A DNA stretch of 10,161 bases from Kiritimatiellia bacterium (GCA_024405335.1 JAKSOX010000056.1:1-10161), one strand, 5' to 3'; counted from the stretch's first letter, positions 1 through 6,353 are shown. The notes: generated from the letters alone by a model not told the origin. Made by a program: numbers and translations.

Positions 1-100
1 GCGTTCACGTCGCCATGCCAGCGCGGACGCGCGGCGCGCCCGCCAAAGTCGGGCGGAATTGGCACGGTCATGCGTCTCGCGTGACCGCAACGCCGAGATT

Positions 101-128
101 TTGCAATTGCCTCTTATGTCAGTATTTC
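101..128 (+). promoter_or_regulatory. Possible weak promoter for the small lipoprotein gene
   Basis: TTGCAA at 101-106 and TATTTC at 123-128 are 16 bases apart and lie about 45 bases upstream of the lipoprotein start. Both hexamers are imperfect and the spacing is one base short of ideal, so this is only a candidate. The rest of 1-173 holds a 6-base-pair GC hairpin (37-42 with 50-55) and no gene that I can support. Confidence 0.2.
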
Positions 129-173
129 GTGTTTCACAGGCCTATCACAACGTAAGGACAAAGGAGGTACAAC

Positions 174-545
174 ATGAACAAGAACATCATCAGATTGGTC
201 GTCCCGGCGATTGCCGTTGGCATGGAACTGGTCACCGCCGGATGCGTTGCTCCCCGCTATTACGACACCTATCCGGCAACCACGTTGGGGACGACCTACG
301 TGGCGCCAGCCGTCGAAACGACCTCCGTGGCGCCTGTCGTAGAGATGACCTACGCGGCGCCCGTCGTAGAAACGGTCTACGTCAAAACGCCGGTCTACCG
401 AACGGTCGCATCGCCGCCGCCCAGGCGTCGTCTGGCACCACCGCCGCCTCGTCACCCACAGGCCAAACCCGCGAAACCGCAACGCCCGCAGGCCAAACCT
501 CCCGCACGGCAAAAAACAACCGCCCGCGCACGAAAGCGCGGTTGA
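174..545 (+). CDS. Small Pro/Arg-rich repetitive lipoprotein, function unknown
   Basis: This 123-residue protein is the only plus-strand gene supported here. An excellent SD (AAGGAGG, 161-167) lies six bases before the ATG. The N-terminus is lipoprotein-like: a short positive start, a hydrophobic stretch, then T-A-G-C with Cys24 as the likely lipidated residue. Thr at -3 and Glu18 in the hydrophobic stretch are unusual for a lipobox. Residues 41-67 are three copies of a nine-residue unit (pattern T-Y/S-V/A-A-P-V-V-E), followed by a decayed fourth. Residues 78-123 are almost entirely Pro, Arg, Lys, Gln and Ala, with repeated PQAKP. Such a basic tail could contact peptidoglycan, LPS or another acidic surface, but that is inference. 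I recognise no family. Its 3' end overlaps a minus-strand terminator, and it converges on the phosphodiesterase genes. Confidence 0.75.
   Translation: MNKNIIRLVVPAIAVGMELVTAGCVAPRYYDTYPATTLGTTYVAPAVETTSVAPVVEMTYAAPVVETVYVKTPVYRTVASPPPRRRLAPPPPRHPQAKPAKPQRPQAKPPARQKTTARARKRG
294..374 (+). repeat. Three tandem copies of a 27-bp coding repeat
   Basis: Units lie at 294-320, 321-347 and 348-374 with no gaps, and each encodes nine residues of the small lipoprotein. They share a core like GTGGCGCC...GTCGTAGA and differ at a handful of positions. A degenerate fourth copy starts at 375. Unit length is a multiple of three, so slippage would change protein length without breaking the frame. Confidence 0.8.
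511..544 (-). terminator. Intrinsic terminator for the phosphodiesterase unit
   Basis: Read on the minus strand, CAACCGC (544-538) pairs with GCGGTTG (523-517) as a perfect 7-bp GC-rich stem, directly followed by six T (516-511). An alternative inner stem CCGCGC/GCGCGG (541-536 with 529-524) is also possible. The T-run exists only on the minus strand, so it should stop transcripts from the gene ending at 593. It lies inside the 3' end of the convergent lipoprotein gene. Confidence 0.75.
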
Positions 546-553
546 CGGGATTC

Positions 554-585
554 AAAGGGATCGATTCAAAAGGATCGACCCCTTT
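554..585. terminator. Hairpin between the convergent gene ends
   Basis: AAAGGG-A-TCGAT (554-565) pairs with ATCGA-C-CCCTTT (574-585). The stem has 11 paired bases, one mismatch and an 8-base loop. It lies between the plus-strand stop at 545 and the minus-strand stop at 593. Neither strand has a proper T-run after it, so it may help end transcription in both directions or protect 3' ends rather than act as a full terminator. Confidence 0.45.
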
Positions 586-592
586 GCCGCAA

Positions 593-1360
593 TCAGCGAT
601 GCTTGGGCACCAGCTTGACGTTGGCCGCCGCCGCCCACTCGAATGCCGTCTCGAAGAAATTGCACGTGAACGCCTCGGCTTTCATTTTGGAAGCGTACCT
701 GAGCAATTCCAGATTGTTCACTCCGTACAAGCGAAAACTGAAACCCGCCGCGCGGATTTCATCCGCCGCCGCCACGGTCCATTTCCATTTGACGGCGGAG
801 TCCGCACCCGGACAGATGGCAAACGCGCCGACGTCCTTGCCCAAGGCGACAAGCTCCTGCGGAGTGGATGTCGCCTTGATTCCCAGCAGGTAAATCGTGC
901 GGTAGGTGGGCTTCCGCCTCTTGAAGTCCTTCAACGCATTCGCATTGAAGGAGGAAACGAGGACGTTGGTTTCGCTGAGTCCGGCCGCCCTTACGGCGCG
1001 GTCAAATTTTTCGGCATAATCAGGACCGTACTTTTTGATTTCGCATTGGATTCCACGCTCCTTCGGAACCAACGCCAACACCTCGTCGACGGTTGGCACG
1101 TGAAACGGCGGCTTGACGACCTCGTCGCGGCGCTTGGGATCGTGATAGCACAGCATGCGACCGTCTTCTTCCAGATTGAAATCCGTCTCCACCCAATTGG
1201 CGCCGCATGCATAGGCACGGGCTATCGCCTCCACGGTGTTTTCCGGAATCTTTTCGTTCCAATATCCGCGATGAGCCACGCATTCGATGGCGTCGGCGGC
1301 GCCAGCATGCAGAGTTCCGGCCGCAACCGCCGCCGCCAAGGCAATATCGGCAATTTTCAC
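593..1360 (-). CDS. Secreted glycerophosphodiester phosphodiesterase (GDPD family)
   Basis: This 255-residue protein should hydrolyse glycerophosphodiesters (deacylated phospholipid head groups) to glycerol-3-phosphate and an alcohol outside the cytoplasm. It has a signal peptide (about 1-22, A-x-A near HAGA) but no lipobox. The GDPD catalytic set is visible: H30-R31, E40-N41-T42, metal ligands E58 and D60 in the E-T-D motif, H73-D74, E107-x-K109 and the V-S-S-F motif at 135-138. The C-terminal T-D-x-P signature of many relatives is replaced by T-C-N-F, so substrate choice may differ. The start is GTG at 1360. No strong SD precedes it, only a G-rich stretch, and translation probably depends on the gene just upstream, whose stop is 13 bases away. 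Two hairpins follow the stop, the second being the unit's likely terminator. Confidence 0.85.
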   Translation of the reverse strand: MKIADIALAAAVAAGTLHAGAADAIECVAHRGYWNEKIPENTVEAIARAYACGANWVETDFNLEEDGRMLCYHDPKRRDEVVKPPFHVPTVDEVLALVPKERGIQCEIKKYGPDYAEKFDRAVRAAGLSETNVLVSSFNANALKDFKRRKPTYRTIYLLGIKATSTPQELVALGKDVGAFAICPGADSAVKWKWTVAAADEIRAAGFSFRLYGVNNLELLRYASKMKAEAFTCNFFETAFEWAAAANVKLVPKHR

Positions 1361-1373
1361 AATCCGACCCCCG

Positions 1374-2312
1374 TCAATCGCGTCGTTTGAGTTCTTTGAT
1401 CACCTTGAACATCACGCTCGGATAATCCGTGGAAAACCCGTCCATGCCCAAGTCGAAAAGTTTGAAATACACTTCCTCTGTTTCACCGCCCTGAAACGGA
1501 ATGGAAGCCACCCTGATGCCGTGCGCATGAAACTCGCCGATCATTTCGCGCAAGAGCGGAGTGGAGGGAACGAACGGATCCGCAGAATCCTTGGGGTCGT
1601 AGTAGGTGTGGATCGAACACACGTCGATGCCACGGAAGTCCTTGGCGCGCAGTTTGGCCATCGCATCCCGAAACCACTTGTCGGCCCGGGCGCGTTCCGT
1701 GGCGCCATGATTTTTCGGCCAAGCCCCCAGCCAAATCATCGCTTTGCCGCCCGGCAGGATCTTCTGCCACTTGATGATGTTCTCGTGGCTCGGTCCGGTG
1801 TAATACACCTGATCTTGAACGCCGGCCGCCACCGCCTTCTTGGCGATGTATTCCGGACCCGCGCCCTTTTCGTCCACAAAGCAGAGATAGTCGGGATGCC
1901 CCTTCATGGCGGCAAACGTCTCTTCGATCGTGGGGATGCGGTGATGGGCGAACTGCGATCCAAGGTAGGAACCCACGTCCACGTCCTTGATCTCGTTCCA
2001 CGTCAATTCCCTGGAAACGGATTTTCTGGCCATCTCCGGGGAAATCCCGCGTGCAGTGCGCTTGAGCTTGTCGTCGTGCAACATGACGCCCACGCCATCC
2101 TTCGTCTTGCGGCAGTCGCATTCCGGCGCCGAACCGTTTTCCCAGCACCACTTGAACGTTTCCAGCGTATTGTCCGGACGCTCGAGTTTGCCGCCGCCAC
2201 GATGCACGTGACTGACGTGCAGGTTGGCCGTGCGCTCCTTCATCGTCGGGACCGACGTGCATCCGGCCATCGTCAGCGCAATGCAAGCCACCACTTCAAC
2301 GGTTGCGTTCAT
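1374..2312 (-). CDS. Glycerophosphodiester phosphodiesterase family lipoprotein
   Basis: This 312-residue GDPD-family protein has a type II signal peptide: the lipobox M-A-G-C places lipidated Cys at 18. Visible motifs are H37-R38-G-G, D47-N48-T49 (usually E-N-T), E64-C-D66, H79-D80 and a T295-D296-Y-P signature near the C-terminus. The usual third metal ligand motif E-x-K appears as D147-E148-K149, a conservative change. Cysteines on both sides of Asp66 (C65, C67) are unusual. It is only distantly like its partner downstream, so the pair does not look like a recent duplication. Together they suggest membrane-anchored and soluble forms of glycerophosphodiester breakdown. The exact substrate cannot be read from sequence. 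The ATG overlaps the stop of a small upstream reading frame (ATGA), and its own SD is weak, which suggests coupled translation. Confidence 0.85.
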   Translation of the reverse strand: MNATVEVVACIALTMAGCTSVPTMKERTANLHVSHVHRGGGKLERPDNTLETFKWCWENGSAPECDCRKTKDGVGVMLHDDKLKRTARGISPEMARKSVSRELTWNEIKDVDVGSYLGSQFAHHRIPTIEETFAAMKGHPDYLCFVDEKGAGPEYIAKKAVAAGVQDQVYYTGPSHENIIKWQKILPGGKAMIWLGAWPKNHGATERARADKWFRDAMAKLRAKDFRGIDVCSIHTYYDPKDSADPFVPSTPLLREMIGEFHAHGIRVASIPFQGGETEEVYFKLFDLGMDGFSTDYPSVMFKVIKELKRRD

Positions 2313-2422
2313 GTCAATGCCATCCCGTATCGTGAAAGCGTATCAATAAGCTCCGACCGCCCAATCAATTCAGGTGGTGGCGATCCTGCACTTGGTGAAA
2401 GCGTGTTCAAAACAGCATCCAT
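2309..2422 (-). CDS. Possible 37-residue leader ORF coupled to the phosphodiesterase lipoprotein
   Basis: A short frame starts at ATG 2422 with a good SD (AGAGGA, 2434-2429) six bases before it. It ends in a TGA that overlaps the next gene's ATG as ATGA (2312-2309). The product is Ser/Pro/Leu-rich, with no signal peptide or known domain. A 10-base direct repeat (2332-2341 and 2395-2404), 63 bases apart and so in frame, gives two similar T-L-S motifs. Third codon positions are not GC-rich, unlike neighbouring genes. It is therefore either a translated leader that feeds ribosomes to the next gene, or chance. The SD and coupling support translation; codon use argues against a conserved protein. 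Confidence 0.35.
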   Translation of the reverse strand: MDAVLNTLSPSAGSPPPELIGRSELIDTLSRYGMALT

Positions 2423-2708
2423 TGCATTTCCTCTCTTCAACTGACGAGTATGGGGCAACACTACTTTGTTGGGAAAGTTGCACTCGGCAAAAAGAAACGA
2501 TTGCCCCCGCTTGCCTTCGTCCATTTCTCCCAGAAGCACACGGCATACGACTTCCGCAAGATGGTGATTGACGGCTTTCCAATGCCCATCAAGCACATCG
2601 ACAACGCCGGTTTTGGCCGCATCGGCCTTCTCGGCTTCCTCTCGGCCAGAAATCGATCGAAACGCTGTACCGCACAAATTCGTCTTGCGGTGTTCTCGTT
2701 TCTCTTCG
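2313..2708. other. 396-base stretch without a recognised gene
   Basis: Between the GHKL ATPase and the phosphodiesterase lipoprotein there is no protein family I can recognise in any frame. Its base composition is more AT-rich than the flanking genes, most clearly in 2313-2510. It contains the two tentative small frames described separately, a 10-base direct repeat and a short hairpin near 2457-2472. I looked for a tRNA, tmRNA, SRP RNA or RNase P RNA signature and found none. I found no clear terminator and no convincing promoter on the minus strand. It may be a decayed gene, a long untranslated segment of the transcript, or unrecognised small genes. Confidence 0.5.
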
Positions 2709-2712
2709 TCAT
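2461..2712 (-). CDS. Hypothetical small basic protein overlapping the GHKL ATPase gene
   Basis: This 83-residue frame begins with an ATG overlapping the upstream ATPase stop (ATGA, 2712-2709). A perfect AGGAGGA SD (2728-2722) precedes it by nine bases. The product is rich in Arg, Lys and Phe, has two Trp and four Cys without a CxxC pair, and carries no signal peptide or recognised domain. Hand counting over about 46 codons (2510-2650) shows strong GC enrichment at this frame's third positions. A plus-strand frame (2450-2836) shares those third positions, so the bias does not settle the strand. The SD also falls in codons for a Glu-rich tail of the ATPase, so it could be accidental. Relatives of the ATPase are often followed by a [2Fe-2S] ferredoxin-like gene, but no such motif is seen here. 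Confidence 0.35.
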   Translation of the reverse strand: MTKRNENTARRICAVQRFDRFLAERKPRRPMRPKPALSMCLMGIGKPSITILRKSYAVCFWEKWTKASGGNRFFLPSATFPTK

Positions 2713-3248
2713 GCCAGCTCTTCCTCCTGTCCACGCAGAAAATCCTTCGCGAGGGAGAGCCCTTCGACGGAATCGAATCCGCCGACTGCCTCTTGCAATT
2801 CTCGCCGCGAAATCGAATAGGACGCGGCTTCTTTGACGTGGGTGAACACGAGATCGAAATCGCCGTCGAAATTGAACAGCGAAAGAACGGCTTCAGCGAC
2901 GTCTCCCATTGGCGGCAAATCGATGTTGTCCGCCCGGAAAGTGCAAACGAGCGTCGTGCCCCTGCCCTGCTCGCTGCGGAGATCGACCGTGCCGCCGCAG
3001 GCGTCGCATGTCTGCTTCACGAACGGAAGTCCCATCCCGACCTTGCGGGCGGCGTGCTTTCCCGGCTCGGTGTAGAACGGGTCGAACGCGCGCGCCACGA
3101 TTTCTGGCGGCATGCCCTTGCCGTTGTCCACAACCTTCAATTCAATCAAACCGTTCTTTTCGGAGACGGAAACCTCCACGAGCGCCGCGCCGGCCTCAAT
3201 GGAATTCGCGGACACGTCCGCGACGATGTCAGAAAGAGATGCGTGCAT
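2709..3248 (-). CDS. Stand-alone GHKL (HATPase_c) ATP-binding protein, hydrogenase-locus type
   Basis: This 179-residue protein is a single Bergerat-fold ATPase domain without a histidine-phosphorylation, receiver or membrane domain. The N-box is at the start (L-S-D-I-V-A-D-V-S-A-N-S-I), then the G1 box D-N-G-K-G-M, D-P-F-Y-T, the G2 region R-K-V-G-M-G-L-P, and G3 (S-E-Q-G-R-G-T). From memory of the family, this order and the later D-N-I-D-x-P-P-M-G-D-V segment match a small ATPase often encoded beside [FeFe]-hydrogenase or NADH-dehydrogenase-like subunits; its biochemical role is not established. An extra stretch (E-P-G-K-H-A-A) sits where relatives have T-T-R-T-T. No hydrogenase gene is nearby. 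I chose ATG 3248, which has AGGA (3261-3258) nine bases before it and matches the family's N-terminus. ATG 3269 and TTG 3287 are in-frame alternatives. A strong promoter lies about 80 bases upstream. Confidence 0.85.
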   Translation of the reverse strand: MHASLSDIVADVSANSIEAGAALVEVSVSEKNGLIELKVVDNGKGMPPEIVARAFDPFYTEPGKHAARKVGMGLPFVKQTCDACGGTVDLRSEQGRGTTLVCTFRADNIDLPPMGDVAEAVLSLFNFDGDFDLVFTHVKEAASYSISRRELQEAVGGFDSVEGLSLAKDFLRGQEEELA

Positions 3249-3325
3249 GGTGCAACGTCCTGCAATCATTTTGTCGTTCTTTAACAAACCCGGCGAGGAC
3301 CGAAATTCGTTTTTGAAAACAAGTA

Positions 3326-3354
3326 ATTATACGCATTTTGGAGAACAAAGTAAA
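3326..3354 (-). promoter_or_regulatory. Sigma-70-type promoter for the ATPase/phosphodiesterase unit
   Basis: On the minus strand a perfect TATAAT (3331-3326) follows TTTACT (3354-3349, four of six bases of TTGACA) with a 17-base spacer. Predicted transcription starts near 3319, giving a leader of about 70 bases before ATG 3248. It lies in the 175-base gap after the ABC permease gene, which is notably AT-rich for this window. This is the best promoter in the window. Confidence 0.7.
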
Positions 3355-3423
3355 CTGGCGGCAACCAATCTCAAACCTTTTCCTGGATTTTGCGGAGGCG
3401 CATCCGGTCAATTGCCCATCCGT

Positions 3424-5631
3424 TCAACCTCGCCGCCGCGTCAAACGGCCGACGATCGCCACCGACGCCGGCACCGCCACGGCGATCGCCATCGCCACGG
3501 CCCCCAGCGCACCTTGCGCGACCGTCGCCGACGGCACCGCGAAATGCGCGGGGATTCCCCAGTTCGCCATCGCCGCGCGCGTGACGAACGCGAAAAGCCA
3601 ACCGGCGAGCGCGCCGCCCGGGAAGCCGGCGGCCACGCCCCAGCACGCGGTGCGCAGCGCTTCGCCCGCGAGCCGCGCCACCAGTTGCGCGCGCGTCGCA
3701 CCCACGGCCCTGAGCACCGCGTATTCGCGCTTGCGCGCTTCCGCCACGGCCACGAGCATGGCCACGAACCCCAGCGACAGCACGGCGAGGAACACGTACG
3801 GGATGCGCGCCATCGAGCCAATGAGCTGGTCGCCGTGGGCGAGCGTGCCGTCCGCCACTTCGTCGCGCGCGTGGAGCCGCACGGTGCACGTCTTCGGATG
3901 CCCGAGCGCCGCTGCGATTTCCCCCTCCACGAGCCGGCCCGCCCGAAAAACCCCGTGCTCCTTCAGGAACTCATCTTCGTAATCGAGCCATAGATGCGTC
4001 ATGCGCACCATTTTTTCGGGACGCGGGTCGATGGCGTCGAGCGTGTCGAACGAGATGAACGCCGGGCCGTCGGTGAAAACAGGCATGCGGTTCAAGCCGC
4101 GCAGCAGACCACGGCTCGTAACCATGTGCCAGTTGAGGTCGACGACGCCCACGATCGGCAGGGACGCGATTTCGCCGCGCAGGTTCAGAGCCAGTTTGTC
4201 CCCGAGTTTCAGGCCGCGCGCGGTCGCCATCATCTTCGTGATCACGCAACCGCCTTCCGCAAACACGCCGCGCTCGACGTCCGCGCGCGTCCCCTCGACG
4301 AGTTTGAACGGCGGCAAACGGTCGCTCGCGAGAAGCAGCGCGTTCCGCCAGGCCTTCGCCGGTCCGCGTCCACCCGGCGGCGGACGCCCCGCGCCGGGTC
4401 CTTTCATCTCCTCCAGCGGTTCGAATGGCGCCTGAAGCGGCGCCAGTTCGTGGACGCGCTTCACGCCGCGCAGGAGCGTTTTGCCGTCCCGCGCGAGCTT
4501 CAAGACGTCGGCGGAGTCGACGCCGGCCGGCAGCAGCGACACGATCGCGTCGGGCCATTCCGCGCTGGGCACGAACGCACGCATGAGCGACGCGCCCCAC
4601 GTTTCCACGGCGACGAACGCGCCGAAACCGCACGCGAACGCGACGGCCATTCCGAGCCGGCGCGGCTTGGGCGGACGCACGGAAGCCGCTTCCAGCGGAC
4701 GCACGGCGAGGGCTGGCCGAAGCGCGATCGCCGCCGCCGCCAGCGCCACGAGCACGGCAGCGCCGGCGCATCCGGCGACGCCGACGACGGAAACCGCAAG
4801 CCCCGCCGGGAAGGTCGCGGCTTCGTGCGCCACGTGGACCGCCAACGCGCCAAGCCCCAGCGCCACGCCGAGCGCCGCGCCGAATAATGCCGACAGAAAC
4901 GATTCCGCGAACGCGATCTTCGCCACGCCGGCGCGCGTCATGCCCACGATGCGCAGCACGGCCAACGCGCGGCGGTTCGACTCGATCGCGAGGAAAAGCG
5001 AATTCACGAGCAGGCACAGCGCCGTGAGCGCCGCCGCCCACAAAAGCAACGCCTGCGCGCGGTCGACGTTGCGTCCGCCGTCCGTCATGAACGCGTCGCC
5101 CAGTTTTTCCGGATCGGGGGGCGCATACGCCTTCCACTCTTCGCGGCCGAACGCCTTGCGCGCCGCCGCGTTCACGAACGCCGTGGGCATGCCGCGAACG
5201 ACCTTTTCGACGTCGACGACGCGGACGATTTTCGCGGTCATCACGCCTTTGCGCCCGACGAACGTGAGCTTGTCGCCGATCGGCGGCAAACCGCCGCGGG
5301 CGCGGAAACCGAACATCGCCTTCGTCACGGCGACGCAAGGTTCGTCGCCATCCAACGCGGGATCGGTTGCCAACGTCGCACGCATGGGCGGCCCCTGCAT
5401 CACGCGGCCTCCAGGACGGAAGTCGACGGTGCAGTCGAGCGTTTCCGCGCCGTCGGCCACGGGAAGCGCGGCCAGTGCGCGCGCGGCGAGGGCGGGTCCC
5501 TGCGCCTTGTTCGTCGCGGCGAGCGACGCCATGAACGTGACCGCCGCGGTCGCGGCGGCGACGCCAAGCGCCGCGCACGCGAAACGCGCCTTGCCGCGGA
5601 GCAGCGCGCGCCATGCGAGCTTCGCAATCAC
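3424..5631 (-). CDS. ABC transporter permease with two FtsX-type domains
   Basis: This 735-residue membrane protein belongs to the MacB/LolE/FtsX superfamily, which uses ATP to move lipids, lipoproteins or peptides out of or through the membrane. Predicted helices lie at about 17-39, 194-218, 244-268, 277-304, 326-346, 610-630, 660-683 and 706-728. Large extracytoplasmic regions lie at about 40-193 and 347-609. Two FtsX-type domains are visible, each with a first helix followed by a similar motif (R-A-L-A-V-L-R-I-V-G-M-T-R and R-E-Y-A-V-L-R-A-V-G-A-T-R). Residues 411-424 form a Gly/Pro-rich flexible stretch. The start is GTG 5631, overlapping the ATPase stop (GTGA), with GGAGG eight bases upstream; this fits the N-terminus better than any longer frame. 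Substrate unknown; lipoprotein release or export is plausible but unproven. No clear terminator is seen after the stop. Confidence 0.85.
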   Translation of the reverse strand: MIAKLAWRALLRGKARFACAALGVAAATAAVTFMASLAATNKAQGPALAARALAALPVADGAETLDCTVDFRPGGRVMQGPPMRATLATDPALDGDEPCVAVTKAMFGFRARGGLPPIGDKLTFVGRKGVMTAKIVRVVDVEKVVRGMPTAFVNAAARKAFGREEWKAYAPPDPEKLGDAFMTDGGRNVDRAQALLLWAAALTALCLLVNSLFLAIESNRRALAVLRIVGMTRAGVAKIAFAESFLSALFGAALGVALGLGALAVHVAHEAATFPAGLAVSVVGVAGCAGAAVLVALAAAAIALRPALAVRPLEAASVRPPKPRRLGMAVAFACGFGAFVAVETWGASLMRAFVPSAEWPDAIVSLLPAGVDSADVLKLARDGKTLLRGVKRVHELAPLQAPFEPLEEMKGPGAGRPPPGGRGPAKAWRNALLLASDRLPPFKLVEGTRADVERGVFAEGGCVITKMMATARGLKLGDKLALNLRGEIASLPIVGVVDLNWHMVTSRGLLRGLNRMPVFTDGPAFISFDTLDAIDPRPEKMVRMTHLWLDYEDEFLKEHGVFRAGRLVEGEIAAALGHPKTCTVRLHARDEVADGTLAHGDQLIGSMARIPYVFLAVLSLGFVAMLVAVAEARKREYAVLRAVGATRAQLVARLAGEALRTACWGVAAGFPGGALAGWLFAFVTRAAMANWGIPAHFAVPSATVAQGALGAVAMAIAVAVPASVAIVGRLTRRRG

Positions 5632-6353
5632 TTGCACGCCTCCAAATAGAGTTCCGACACGTGCGCGGGATCGTGTTCCGTGGCGTGGTGCGCCGCGATT
5701 TTTCCGTCCTTCAGGAAGCAGACGTCCGTGGCGCAGGCCGCCACCACGGGATCGTGCGTCACGAGGAGGATCGCGCTCTTTTCCGTTTCGTTCAGCGCGC
5801 GGAGCAGTGCGCAAATGGCCTGCGACGCGGCGGCGTCGAGGTTGCCGGTGGGTTCGTCGGCCAACACCACGGCGGGTTCGGCGAACAAGGCGCGGGCGAT
5901 GGCGACGCGCTGCCGTTCGCCGCCGGAAAGTTCGCACGGTTTGCGGCGTTCCTTGCCGGCGAGGCCGAGCTTTCCGAGCAGCGCCTTCAGCCGCGCGCCG
6001 TCCGCGCGGGCGCCGTCGAGCGCCACGGGAAGCGCCACGTTTTCCGCCACGGAAAGCGAATCGACGAGGTTGAAATCCTGGAACACCACGCCCACGTGGC
6101 GGCGGCGGAATTTCGTGGCTTCGGCATCGGACATTTTCGCGACGTCCGCGCCGTCCACGCAAATCGAACCGGCGTCCGCCGCGAGCAAACCGGCGGCGAG
6201 ATGGAGGAACGTGGACTTGCCCGAGCCCGAAGGCCCCATCAGCGCCACGAACGCCCCGGCTTCCAAAGACAGGGAGAAATCCTTGAGCACTTCGACCTTG
6301 AGAGCGCCTTTTCCGTACGCCCGGCAAACTCCAACCGCTTTCAACGCTTCCAT
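5628..6353 (-). CDS. ABC transporter ATP-binding protein, LolD/MacB type
   Basis: This 241-residue cytoplasmic ATPase should power the permease encoded directly downstream. All motifs are intact: Walker A G-P-S-G-S-G-K-S-T (40-48), Q-loop Gln92, signature L-S-G-G-E (142-146), Walker B ending D166-E167 followed by P-T-G-N-L-D, and the H-loop His200. The E-P-T-G-N-L-D string and the Q-D-F-N-L after the Q-loop are typical of the LolD/MacB/FtsE group. The start ATG has AAAGGA seven bases upstream. It overlaps the permease by four bases, so the two are surely coupled. The gene begins about 60 bases after the ribosomal terminator; its own promoter is not obvious (TTGAAC is present, but no good -10 at proper spacing). 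Confidence 0.92.
   Translation of the reverse strand: MEALKAVGVCRAYGKGALKVEVLKDFSLSLEAGAFVALMGPSGSGKSTFLHLAAGLLAADAGSICVDGADVAKMSDAEATKFRRRHVGVVFQDFNLVDSLSVAENVALPVALDGARADGARLKALLGKLGLAGKERRKPCELSGGERQRVAIARALFAEPAVVLADEPTGNLDAAASQAICALLRALNETEKSAILLVTHDPVVAACATDVCFLKDGKIAAHHATEHDPAHVSELYLEACK

Noticed and set aside
37..55. GC hairpin at the left edge as a terminator
   Set aside because: Six base pairs and a seven-base loop with no T-run on either strand. The gene it might serve lies outside the window.
59..1390. Long plus-strand reading frame of 443 codons
   Set aside because: It overlaps the small lipoprotein gene in another frame and runs antisense to the GDPD gene with intact catalytic motifs. 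It is a GC-rich shadow frame with no SD.
2390..2460. Possible tRNA or other structured RNA
   Set aside because: A D-arm-like string and TTCAA occur, but no T-arm stem, acceptor pairing or cloverleaf could be built.
2450..2836. Plus-strand frame of 128 codons
   Set aside because: Third positions are GC-rich and the composition looks gene-like in its first half. However, it has no SD, runs antisense into the conserved ATPase gene and matches no family I know. It is kept only as an alternative within the unexplained stretch.
3355..3423. Terminator after the ABC permease
   Set aside because: Only a four-pair hairpin (CGGA/TCCG) without a T-run was found, so it cannot be supported.
4481..6073. 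Plus-strand frame of 530 codons, rich in Ala/Ser/Arg
   Set aside because: It is antisense to the permease and ATPase genes, both with clear motifs. Low-complexity composition is typical of a shadow in GC-rich DNA.
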